NCBI GenBank assembly: GCA_017557475.1 | Contig: JAFYYO010000124.1 | Location: forward strand, 1-15,654 | DNA from: Bacteroidaceae bacterium | Lineage (GTDB): Bacteria > Bacteroidota > Bacteroidia > Bacteroidales > Bacteroidaceae | Reading direction: 5' to 3' | DNA length: 15,654 nucleotides | Part shown: positions 6,064 to 14,307 of the stretch, piece after piece | Layout of the letters: each line of letters starts with the position of its first letter | Position numbering within the stretch: position 1 is the stretch's first letter | Translations under genes and position numbers: made by a program | The notes under the pieces: model-generated | The model's input: the letters and a program-made list of their open reading frames with translations, nothing else | What the model was told of the DNA's origin: nothing | Database searches by the model: none

Positions 6064-9000
6064 ATGAAGAAAGTCACATTACTTCTCGCGTTGCTTCTCG
6101 GCTTCGGACTGGCTTCCCGTGCGGAAGGCTCCGAAGATCTGGTGTTCGAGAACGGCATCGTGCAAATCTCCACAGCGGAGGATTTGAGGAACTTTGCCCT
6201 GGCAGTCAATGAGGGCAACACGGAACTTGATGCCGTGCTGAATGCAGACATTGAGTTCGAGGATTTCGTTAAAATCGGAGATATCGGCGACCACAAGTAT
6301 GCCGGCACCTTCGACGGTAAGTTCCACTGCATCACCTACAACACCACGGCTCCTGCTTCCAGCTTCGGCCTGTTCGGCGGCTTGTCGGGTACGGTGAAGA
6401 ACCTGAAGGTTGACGGCTCCATTACCACTGCCACAAATAAGATTGGCGGCATCGTGGGCGAGTGCTTTGCGGGCACCATCGAGAACTGCTATTCATCGGT
6501 CGACATCATTGGTACAGCCGTGATAGATGCCTGCTATGCCGGCATTTGTGCACGATGCAGTGCAGCCGGTGTGGTCATCCGCAATTGCATCTACGACGGC
6601 ACCATCGAAACTCCGGGAGCAGGCAATATGGCCAGTATCGTGGGTTGGGCCGGCGATGGCTGCAATGCTACCGTCACCAGCTGTGTGTTCACGGGAACCA
6701 TCATCGGCGACGAGGCATATCCTAACGAGAACGTCAGCTACACCATTGCGCGCCGCCCAACAGTCGTATCGGTAAGCAACTGCTTCTATGTAAACGAATG
6801 GGTTACCTATAACGAGGGCAGTACTCAGGTGACAGAGGAGCAGGTAGAGTCGGGAGAACTCTGCTATATGCTCAATGGCGACCAGACTGAAATCACTTGG
6901 TGGCAGACCCTTGGCACCGACCTTGTTCCATTGCCCTTCTCGAACAGCCTGCAGGTCTATGCGGCAGGTAATCTGGACTGCACAGGTCAGAGTGCCGACG
7001 GCTCTCCTCTTACCTACTCGAATACCAAGACTCAGGACATCCCCGACCACCAATACGAGGATGGCTTCTGTATTATCTGCGGTAAGGCTGACCCCAACAT
7101 GGCAACTTTGATTGACGGCTTCTATCAGATCGAAACACCCGAGCAGTTTGCTTGGTTCGCAGGTCTCGTAAATGGCGGCAACAATACCGCAAATGCAAAA
7201 ATGGTGAATGATCTCGACATTTCCGACCTCGACTTTACCGTTATCGGCTCAAGCAGTAACCATTACAAGGGCATCTTCGACGGCAACTACAAGACTTTGA
7301 CGGTGGACCTCGTTGCAGAATCGAGCAGCTGGGGCCTTTTCCGCTACCTCGACGGTACTATTCAGAACTTGCGCATGGAAGGTTACCTGACCAGTCCTTA
7401 CAACAAGGTCGGCCCATTCGTGGGTGAGATATTCGGCGGTAAGATTCTGAATTGCGTGAGTGAAGTCCAGGTTACGAGCGAATATGCAGGTGATGCCGCC
7501 ATCTCAGGCTTTGCAGGTCGCGGTAGTGCCGACGGTTCTATCATCGAGAATTGTATCTTTGCCGGTTCCATCAGCGGTATGGGTTACAACTGCGCCGCCT
7601 TTATCGGATGGTCGGGTTCGAAATCAACCCTCACAAATTGCGCATTTACAGGCACTATCGACATCGATACGAGCCAGGGTAATGCCTATACCTTTGCCCG
7701 CAACCCGGGCAACGTGACTTGCACCAATTGCTATTTCGTCAACGAGTTCGGTTCGCATCAAGGCAATACCACTCAAATCACGGAAGAAGACGTTCCCAGC
7801 GGTAAGCTTTGCTATCTGCTCAACGGAGACCAGTCGCAAATCGTTTGGACACAAATTATTGAAGACGACAGAATCCCTGTTCCGTTCCCCACTCGTGAAC
7901 GCGTTTACAGAGCTGGAGACGTTTTCGGTAATGCATACGATGCGGCTTCCTATGCAGCATTCGTTCAAAAAGTTCTTACCACCGAACGAGCATATTGCAC
8001 AGACCTCTTGGCACAAAGGAGCCTTGTGGAAAGCTATCAGGACGCCCTGGACACCCTGGAGGAGTGCTCTGATATCGATGCCTTCATGGCGAAATGGGAC
8101 GAAATCTCTGAATTGCGCACCAGTTTGAAGTCTTGTGCAGAAGCTTATGCGGCTTACAAGCAGAAAGTGGAGGATACAGAACTCTACTTACAGGAACACG
8201 ACGATTTCTCTGGTTCGAAGCGTACGGAACTGGAGTATTACCTCAGCGAAAGCGACGAACCCAGTGCGACTTATCCCAGAGGAACGGCTCTCTACATTCT
8301 GGAAGTATGCGAACTCAGCGAAGAAGAGATTAGGTCTGAGACCCAAAAGATTGATGCTATGCTGGAGGCTGCCATCACGGAAGAACCTACAGCCGGTACG
8401 GACATGACGATGCTGATAACCAACCCCACTTTCACGGACGGCTTCAACGGCTGGGAAGGCAAGGTCGGAACGGGTCATGGAGGTGCTGAGGGTAGCGCGA
8501 TGCATGCAGCAGAATGCTGGAATAGCACAATGGATATGCACCAAACCATCACCGGACTGGCAAATGGTATTTATGAGGTGCAAATCAATGGCGTATTCCG
8601 TCCTTATCCTGGTGCCGACGACTTGCTCAACGCTAACTATGCTGCCATGCTTACGGCAAACGGCGTTGCCAACTACTTCCAGGTTCTCGCGGAGGATGTA
8701 CTTCCTGAAGCTGATGCGGTAGATGGTATCAACTGCAACCTTACAGGTGACTATCCCGATTTCGAGACAACCGATTTCGAAGGGAACTATGGCTATGTTC
8801 CTCGTGGAGTGGTAGGTTATTGCCGTGCATTCGAAAGCGGACGTTATCAGAACTCAATCTTGGCTAATGTGACCGACGGAAGCTTGACCATAGGAATCAA
8901 GGTGCTCGGAACGGGCTTCGAGAATGATGGTCTCGGCTTCGGTAATGTCAAGCTCATCTATCACGGCGAATTAAGCCAAGCCGAGCAGGGCCTCGATAAT

Positions 9001-11307
9001 GTTCTGGAGTCGCAGGTTGCACGCGCCAATACGATACTGAACTACTACATCCCCGATGTCAACGATTATGCTGTTTATCCCAACTTCTCCAACGAGCTCA
9101 GGTACAAGTTGGATTTAGCGATAATTAGTTCGGAAGGCGATGGGACCAATGACGGAAAGCTCTCACTCATTGAGCGGTTCTCCGACCTCTTCCAGGAAAT
9201 ATACGAGTGTAAGAGAGGTTATATCAACCTGATGACCGAGTACGATAAGCTCAACGAAATGATGTTTGATTTGAGTGCATTCTTCAACGATTCGGAAACG
9301 GACGAAATCAATACGCTTCTCGAGCAGCTCACCAACTACTACGAAGGTGAAGCATCGACCGAAGAAGCGCAAAAAGACCATTTGGCAACTCTCTCGTTCA
9401 TGCCCAAGAAGGTGGATGGCGTATATCAACTCGGCACTCCAGTTGAACTGGTTCTGTTTGCCGGACTTGTTAATGCAGGTGAGGTTGATGCCGATGCAGT
9501 CGTAATAAGCGACATCGATGCTTCTGAGGGTGAGATGCCGATGATTTCTACCCTCGACAACAAGTATGCCGGCACCTTTGATGGCCAGGGTCACCTCATT
9601 ACCTACTACATGGAGGCCAAAGAAGATATTACAGGTCTTTTCCGCGCCCTTACAGGTACAGTTAAGAATCTGCGCGTAGCCGGTACAATCAGCACTTCTT
9701 ACAAGAAGGCAGGCGGTATCGTGGCTGAGATATTCGGCGGAACCATACAGAACTGTGTATCTTCTGTTAATATCGAATCCGATTTCATCGGCGACGCAGC
9801 TTATGCAGGTATTGCATTCCGCGGCAGTGCTCAGGGATGTGTGGTTAAGGATTGTCTCTACGACGGTACTATCAATGCTCCTGATGGCTACAACAATGCC
9901 GGTATTCTTGGCTTTACCGGAAGTGATTGCAGCTCTACGGTAAGTAACTGTCTGTTCATGGGAACAATCAATGCTGATACTCAAAGCACGGATAACCCAT
10001 CATATACCATCTCTCGCAACCCATCCGTTTCGACTGTTGTGAACTGCTACTACATGAATGGTTTTGGTCTTCCCAATGAAGGCTCTACCGAGGTAACTGC
10101 CGAGCAGATTGCAAGTGGCGAGGTTGCCTTCCTGCTGAATGGTGATCAGAACGATATCCAGTGGACTCAGACTCTTCCTGGTGACAGCTATCCCGTTCCG
10201 TTCCTCACTCGCGGTACCGTTTATGCTAATGGCGCTCTCAAGTGCGATGGCAAGACTCCTGTCGAGGGAACAACACTCTCCTACAGCAACACAGAAGGCA
10301 GCACCATCGAGGACCATAACTTCGAGGACGGCTTCTGCACAGAATGCGGTGCTCCTGACCTCTCAATTGCAGAACTTGTTGATGGCTTCTGGCAGATTGG
10401 TACTCCTGCGCAATTGGTATGGTTTGCCAAGAAGGTCAACTATGGAGACACCAAGGATAACGCTCAACTGACAGCCGACATCGACTTGACTGAAGTGATG
10501 GACGAATTCCCGATGATTGGTACTACGAGCAAGAAGTACGAAGGTGTATTCGACGGACAGTGCCACGCAGTCAATATCAATAAGGTGAACGAGGTGGAAG
10601 GCTTCGGCTTGTTCCGTGCCTTGAGCGGTACCGTCAGGTATTTGCGCACTACTGGTACGATTAACACTTCGGCCAAGAGAATTGGCGGTATCGTCTGCGA
10701 AGTCTATGGCGGAACGATCGAGAATTGCGAGAGCGCAGTCGAGATAATCTCTACCTTCAGCGGAGATGCCCTTACCGGTGGTATCGTAGGTCGCGGAAGT
10801 GGTGACGGTAGCGTCATCAACAACTGTCTGTTCAGCGGTACTCTCAAGAGCGAAACCGCTTGGAACTGCATTCCTATCGTAGGCTGGTGCGGTAATGTTA
10901 CCTACATCTCCAACACTCTTTCTGTAGGAACAATTGATGTTTCTCTCTACGCAAGCGGCACTCCTTATTCTCTGGCTCGCAACCCAGGTAATGCTAAGTG
11001 TTCCAACAGCTACTTCTTGACTCAACTTGGCGAAGTGAATGAAAACACCTCACAGGTGACAGAGGAGCAGTTGGCAAATGGCGAAGTTTGCGCTATGCTG
11101 AATGAAGGTCAGGATGTTGCTCAATGGACACAAGTCGGAGCATATCCCATTCCATTTGCTGGTACCGACTATGCAGATGGCATCATCAGCATTACCCCAA
11201 CTCTCTCCAATGGCGATGGAGCTATCTACAACTTGGCAGGTCAGCGCGTAAGCAAGGTTCAGCAGGGCAGAATCTATATTGTTAACGGCAAGAAAGTTCT
11301 GTTCTAA
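6064..11307 (+). CDS. Giant secreted GLUG-repeat surface protein (1747 aa)
   Basis: Predicted adhesin-like or surface protein; function unknown. It starts with a Sec signal peptide (MKKVTLLLALLLGFGLASRA). Four related modules of about 270-290 residues follow, at about 25-300, 345-617, 1105-1395 and 1438-1700. Each opens with an 'xIxTxExLxxFAxxVN' strand, then (K/H)YxGxFDG, GLF, a GLUG-like 'GGIVGE...GTIENC' stretch, and rungs of the form NC[IVYL][FY]xG, as in right-handed beta-helices. Modules end in 'LCYMLNGDQ...PVPF'. Linkers 300-345 and 1396-1438 each carry a Cys...His-x6-Cys-x2-Cys set. The centre is helical (about 620-770), jelly-roll/CBM-like (783-970, NPTFTDGFNGWEG, then NGIYEVQINGVFRP) and helical again (971-1100). 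The C-terminus (1720-1747) is the tail IYNLAGQRVSK...NGKKVLF. It is followed 50 nt later by a CotH kinase gene, probably co-transcribed. Confidence 0.85.
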   Translation: MKKVTLLLALLLGFGLASRAEGSEDLVFENGIVQISTAEDLRNFALAVNEGNTELDAVLNADIEFEDFVKIGDIGDHKYAGTFDGKFHCITYNTTAPASSFGLFGGLSGTVKNLKVDGSITTATNKIGGIVGECFAGTIENCYSSVDIIGTAVIDACYAGICARCSAAGVVIRNCIYDGTIETPGAGNMASIVGWAGDGCNATVTSCVFTGTIIGDEAYPNENVSYTIARRPTVVSVSNCFYVNEWVTYNEGSTQVTEEQVESGELCYMLNGDQTEITWWQTLGTDLVPLPFSNSLQVYAAGNLDCTGQSADGSPLTYSNTKTQDIPDHQYEDGFCIICGKADPNMATLIDGFYQIETPEQFAWFAGLVNGGNNTANAKMVNDLDISDLDFTVIGSSSNHYKGIFDGNYKTLTVDLVAESSSWGLFRYLDGTIQNLRMEGYLTSPYNKVGPFVGEIFGGKILNCVSEVQVTSEYAGDAAISGFAGRGSADGSIIENCIFAGSISGMGYNCAAFIGWSGSKSTLTNCAFTGTIDIDTSQGNAYTFARNPGNVTCTNCYFVNEFGSHQGNTTQITEEDVPSGKLCYLLNGDQSQIVWTQIIEDDRIPVPFPTRERVYRAGDVFGNAYDAASYAAFVQKVLTTERAYCTDLLAQRSLVESYQDALDTLEECSDIDAFMAKWDEISELRTSLKSCAEAYAAYKQKVEDTELYLQEHDDFSGSKRTELEYYLSESDEPSATYPRGTALYILEVCELSEEEIRSETQKIDAMLEAAITEEPTAGTDMTMLITNPTFTDGFNGWEGKVGTGHGGAEGSAMHAAECWNSTMDMHQTITGLANGIYEVQINGVFRPYPGADDLLNANYAAMLTANGVANYFQVLAEDVLPEADAVDGINCNLTGDYPDFETTDFEGNYGYVPRGVVGYCRAFESGRYQNSILANVTDGSLTIGIKVLGTGFENDGLGFGNVKLIYHGELSQAEQGLDNVLESQVARANTILNYYIPDVNDYAVYPNFSNELRYKLDLAIISSEGDGTNDGKLSLIERFSDLFQEIYECKRGYINLMTEYDKLNEMMFDLSAFFNDSETDEINTLLEQLTNYYEGEASTEEAQKDHLATLSFMPKKVDGVYQLGTPVELVLFAGLVNAGEVDADAVVISDIDASEGEMPMISTLDNKYAGTFDGQGHLITYYMEAKEDITGLFRALTGTVKNLRVAGTISTSYKKAGGIVAEIFGGTIQNCVSSVNIESDFIGDAAYAGIAFRGSAQGCVVKDCLYDGTINAPDGYNNAGILGFTGSDCSSTVSNCLFMGTINADTQSTDNPSYTISRNPSVSTVVNCYYMNGFGLPNEGSTEVTAEQIASGEVAFLLNGDQNDIQWTQTLPGDSYPVPFLTRGTVYANGALKCDGKTPVEGTTLSYSNTEGSTIEDHNFEDGFCTECGAPDLSIAELVDGFWQIGTPAQLVWFAKKVNYGDTKDNAQLTADIDLTEVMDEFPMIGTTSKKYEGVFDGQCHAVNINKVNEVEGFGLFRALSGTVRYLRTTGTINTSAKRIGGIVCEVYGGTIENCESAVEIISTFSGDALTGGIVGRGSGDGSVINNCLFSGTLKSETAWNCIPIVGWCGNVTYISNTLSVGTIDVSLYASGTPYSLARNPGNAKCSNSYFLTQLGEVNENTSQVTEEQLANGEVCAMLNEGQDVAQWTQVGAYPIPFAGTDYADGIISITPTLSNGDGAIYNLAGQRVSKVQQGRIYIVNGKKVLF

Positions 11308-11318
11308 TATTTGAAAGA

Positions 11319-11344
11319 GGGGCAAGGGACAATTTCCTTGCCCC
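11319..11344 (+). terminator. Intercistronic GC-rich hairpin between the GLUG and CotH genes
   Basis: GGGGCAAGG (11319-11327) pairs perfectly with CCTTGCCCC (11336-11344) around an 8-nt loop; three more outer pairs (GAA/TTC) form past one mismatch. A run of C and T then AT-rich sequence follows rather than a clean U-tract. It sits 11 nt after the stop codon and 13 nt before the next ATG. With no clear promoter downstream, it is more likely a partial terminator or 3'-end stabiliser that tunes kinase expression than a full stop. Confidence 0.65.
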
Positions 11345-11357
11345 CCTTATATAAATA

Positions 11358-13505
11358 ATGATGTATAGAAAGGCATTTATTCTGTTTGTAGGTTTGTCCG
11401 TAGCGGCAGTTGCAGCCTGGGCAACCCCCACTTTCAACAAGACGCATGGGATGTGCAAGAGCCCCTTCTTGCTGAAGATAAAGGGGGAGAAAACTGGTGC
11501 CGTCATCAAATATACTTTAGACGGTAGCGAGCCAACAGCCGAAAGCCAGCAATTCACGACAAACCTCTACATCAAAAATACCGCTATCGTTCGAGCTGCG
11601 GAATTCAGGGACACGGTCAGATGCTCCGACGTTGCGACGGCATCCTACATCTTCCCCGCCGATGTGCTCGAACAGCCAGCCTTGCCCGATGGTTATCCTG
11701 ACACATGGGGCAGTTACACCACCATGAGCGGTACGGCTATTGCCGATTATGAGATGGACCCCGAGTTGACGTCAGACCGCACTTATGCCAAGAACATTAA
11801 AGATGCTTTCTATTCCATTCCAACACTCTCTATCGTCACAGACAAGGAGAATCTCTTCAACAAGACAAAGGACGAGAAGACGGGAGGCATCTATATTTAC
11901 ACGGGTACTTCCGAGAGTAACGGACGAGGTTGGGAACGCCCCACTTCGATAGAACTGATGGGAAACGGACACGACCTCACCGAAACATGCGCCTTGGAGA
12001 TTCACGGCGGAATGGGACGTGTGCCTGAGAAGAACCCCAAGCACTCTTTCCGTCTTACCTTCAAGGAAGCATACGGCAAGAAAACACTCAAATACCCGCT
12101 TTATGGAGAAGGAAGTGTGGCTCGGTTCAACTCACTCATCGTACGCACTTTCTATAACTATTCCTGGACTCATTCCGATGCTACCCAACGCACCAGAGCC
12201 CAGTACGGCAGAGACTTGTGGGTTCGGCGTATGCAGAAACGCATGGGTTACTCCACAAGCGACGGACTCTATGTGAATGTCTTTATTAACGGACTTTATT
12301 GGGGACTTTATAACCTGTCGGAACGTATCGACGACGATTATTGCAAATACCATTTCGGCGGCTATAAGATAGACTACGACGTGGTAAAACGGGAAGATTA
12401 TCTGGAGGCGGCAGAAGGTTCGCTCGACAAGTGGGACCAACTGATGCGACTCTCGGAAAAAGCATATCTGCCGGAAACATACAAAGTCATTATCGGGGAA
12501 TTGCCGCAGACTGCCGACGAAGGACCGGAGGTCTTCCTCGAAATCGACAACTTCATCGACTACATGCTCATCAATCACTATAGCGGTAATGCCGATTGGG
12601 ACCATCACAACTGGATATCCGTCTGCAACAGGGAAGACTCCACACAAGGCTTCCGATTTATCTGCTGGGACAACGAGCAAACGCTATTCAACGCTTCGGC
12701 CAATGTGCTCGACGTGAACAACAAGGATTGTCCGTCGTATCTCTTTCGGAACATGATGAAGAATCCGGAATTCAAGCATCGGTACATAGATCGGGCCTAC
12801 AAGCATCTTGAGGACGATGGAGGCCTGCTGCGTCCAGAAGCGGCACAGGAACTCTGGGACAGCCTGCAGCAAGTTATTTCACTCTCCATATATGCCGAAT
12901 CAGCCCGATGGGGAGATTATCGTAAGGACGTCCATCCAAGCGGCACACGCGAGCTGTATCGGGCCGACGTACATCATGCAAACGAGTACAATCGGCTGAA
13001 GGAGGACTTCTTCCCTCGGCGAACAGCTAACCTCATCTCTCAACTCAAGAAGAAGGGCTGGTACTCGAATACACCTGCTCCTGAGTTTATGGTGAACGGA
13101 AGAAAAGTGGCTGAAGGCGATACCTTACTTCTCTCCGACGAACTCACTCTCTCGCAGGGCTCTTATATCATGTACACGACCGATGGCAGCTATCCCGTCT
13201 CGTGGATGGACAGTACCGAGGGCGAAGAAACCCCCGACGCGAATCGCTACAGCCTTGAGAACATTACGCCAACCCTCACTCCAGGCCCCGTCACACTTCG
13301 TGCCATCAGCAAGAACGACTCCGAATGGAGTGCAACAGTCACACGCAACATCTATCTGTTTGTCGAAGAAGATCCCACCTTCGCCACAGTTCCGAGAGCC
13401 GTCACATCCTCAAAGAGCGGACTCTACAACATCTCAGGTCAGCAACTCCAGAAGACACAAGGCAGAGGAGTCTATATCCGAAATGGCAAGAAATACGCAT
13501 TTTAG
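11358..13505 (+). CDS. Secreted CotH-family kinase with chitobiase-like domains
   Basis: Predicted 715-residue secreted protein of the CotH family (atypical kinases related to Bacillus spore-coat CotH). The start is ATG 11358, with a second ATG directly after it; a signal peptide follows (AFILFVGLSVAAVAAWA). A chitobiase/hexosaminidase C-terminal-like beta-domain lies at about 35-98 (IKYTLDGSEPTAES). The CotH kinase domain covers about 155-560: LEIHGGMGRVPEKNPKHSFR (nucleotide-loop region, Lys228), YWGLYNLSERIDDDY (314-328), GNADWDHHNW with the likely catalytic Asp413, and FICWDNEQTLF with the likely metal-binding Asp438. A second chitobiase-like domain follows (about 575-668, YTTDGSYP). It ends in the tail LYNISGQQLQK...NGKKYAF, like the upstream giant protein. 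The substrate is unknown; the adjacent giant protein is a candidate by position only. Confidence 0.87.
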   Translation: MMYRKAFILFVGLSVAAVAAWATPTFNKTHGMCKSPFLLKIKGEKTGAVIKYTLDGSEPTAESQQFTTNLYIKNTAIVRAAEFRDTVRCSDVATASYIFPADVLEQPALPDGYPDTWGSYTTMSGTAIADYEMDPELTSDRTYAKNIKDAFYSIPTLSIVTDKENLFNKTKDEKTGGIYIYTGTSESNGRGWERPTSIELMGNGHDLTETCALEIHGGMGRVPEKNPKHSFRLTFKEAYGKKTLKYPLYGEGSVARFNSLIVRTFYNYSWTHSDATQRTRAQYGRDLWVRRMQKRMGYSTSDGLYVNVFINGLYWGLYNLSERIDDDYCKYHFGGYKIDYDVVKREDYLEAAEGSLDKWDQLMRLSEKAYLPETYKVIIGELPQTADEGPEVFLEIDNFIDYMLINHYSGNADWDHHNWISVCNREDSTQGFRFICWDNEQTLFNASANVLDVNNKDCPSYLFRNMMKNPEFKHRYIDRAYKHLEDDGGLLRPEAAQELWDSLQQVISLSIYAESARWGDYRKDVHPSGTRELYRADVHHANEYNRLKEDFFPRRTANLISQLKKKGWYSNTPAPEFMVNGRKVAEGDTLLLSDELTLSQGSYIMYTTDGSYPVSWMDSTEGEETPDANRYSLENITPTLTPGPVTLRAISKNDSEWSATVTRNIYLFVEEDPTFATVPRAVTSSKSGLYNISGQQLQKTQGRGVYIRNGKKYAF

Positions 13506-13541
13506 ATGATAGTTAATAGCCCATAATTCATAATAAATTCG

Positions 13542-13549
13542 TACTTTTG
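13542..13549 (+). promoter_or_regulatory. Bacteroidetes -7 box for the SlyD-like gene
   Basis: TACTTTTG matches TAnnTTTG. It lies 122 nt upstream of the preferred start codon, and the leader it would make is filled by the heptad repeats. No TTTG -33 box is found at the right spacing. Confidence 0.5.
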
Positions 13550-13562
13550 CAAAGCAAAATGC

Positions 13563-13676
13563 AAATCGTAAATCGTAAATAGTAAATGATAGATGGTAAA
13601 TGTTTAAATGGTAAATGCGAGATGTGAGATAGTAAATAGTAAATGGTAAATGGTAAATGATTAAATGTGAGATGGA
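13563..13676 (+). repeat. Heptad (7-bp) repeats in the leader of the SlyD-like gene
   Basis: Sixteen consecutive units of the form AAATNGT or AGATNGT, mostly AAATGGT, AAATAGT or AAATCGT. Fourteen are 7 nt and two (13598-13605 and 13655-13662) are 8 nt. The array starts about 13 nt after the -7 box and ends inside the start codon region, so the ATG at 13672 belongs to the last unit. Slippage would change leader length and start-codon context. Units also create upstream ATGs. Confidence 0.8.
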
Positions 13677-14229
13677 AAACAAATACATTTCAGTTTCATA
13701 CAAACTCTATTCAAATGCTTCAGGTGAGAAGCCGGAGCTGATTGAGGAGACGGCTAAAGGCGAGCCCTTTATCTTCGTTAGTGCTTTGGGAATGACCCTT
13801 GATGCCTTCGAGGCTCAGATTGTGCCTTTGAAGGTGGGCGACAAGTTCGATTTCACCCTCAATCCGAACGATGCTTATGGCGAATATGAGGCTTCGGGTA
13901 AGCAATCACTCCCTCGCAAAGTCTTCGAAATCAACGGGAAACTCGACACGCGTTTCATCTATGAAGGCGCTGTTGTTCCTCTTGCAAGTCCCGATGGAGC
14001 GCGTTTCAACGGCACCATTATCGAGATTGGCGAGGAGGATATTACCGTTGACCTCAACCATCCCTTGGCTGGCAAGAGCCTGAACTTCGTGGGTGAAGTC
14101 CTCGAGAGTCGTGAGGCTACGAACGAAGAGGTTCGCGATGCCCTCAACCAGATAACAGGTTGCGGAGGCGGCTGTGGAGGTTGCAGCGGCGGCAATTGCG
14201 AGGGCTGCGACAGTAATTGCGGCGGATGA
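13672..14229 (+). CDS. slyD: SlyD-like FKBP peptidyl-prolyl isomerase with Cys-rich tail
   Basis: Predicted 185-residue cytoplasmic peptidyl-prolyl cis-trans isomerase and chaperone of the SlyD/FKBP type. I start it at ATG 13672, because the family begins with a strand like MENKYISVSYKLY; the ATG at 13657 would add five residues coded by repeat DNA. FKBP parts lie at about 1-70 and 130-150, with the inserted flap domain between (about 72-128). Diagnostic stretches are GMTLDAFE (40-47), NPNDAYGEY (64-72) and DLNHPLAGKSLNF (127-139). The tail after residue 160 is Gly/Cys-rich with six cysteines (164, 168, 171, 176, 179, 183) and no histidine. SlyD tails bind nickel and other metals; this one would bind through thiolates only. 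No signal peptide. It is flanked by repeats on both sides and followed by aroC. Confidence 0.9.
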   Translation: MENKYISVSYKLYSNASGEKPELIEETAKGEPFIFVSALGMTLDAFEAQIVPLKVGDKFDFTLNPNDAYGEYEASGKQSLPRKVFEINGKLDTRFIYEGAVVPLASPDGARFNGTIIEIGEEDITVDLNHPLAGKSLNFVGEVLESREATNEEVRDALNQITGCGGGCGGCSGGNCEGCDSNCGG

Positions 14230-14307
14230 TAGGGCAGCCTGCTGGCTAAGTCTCTCAAAATAAACAGGTTTGGCGGTTCTTTTGGCTCAGTACTTCTATA
14301 ATCCACC

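Noticed and set aside
9163..9984. 273-codon open frame antisense to the giant protein gene
   Set aside because: Fully inside the coding region of a protein with regular repeat structure; no recognisable domain and no upstream promoter box or leader.
11305..11313. Possible -7 box overlapping the stop codon of the giant gene as a private promoter for the CotH gene
   Set aside because: The sequence is AATATTTG, one mismatch from TAnnTTTG, with no -33 box; AT-rich stop regions give such matches by chance.
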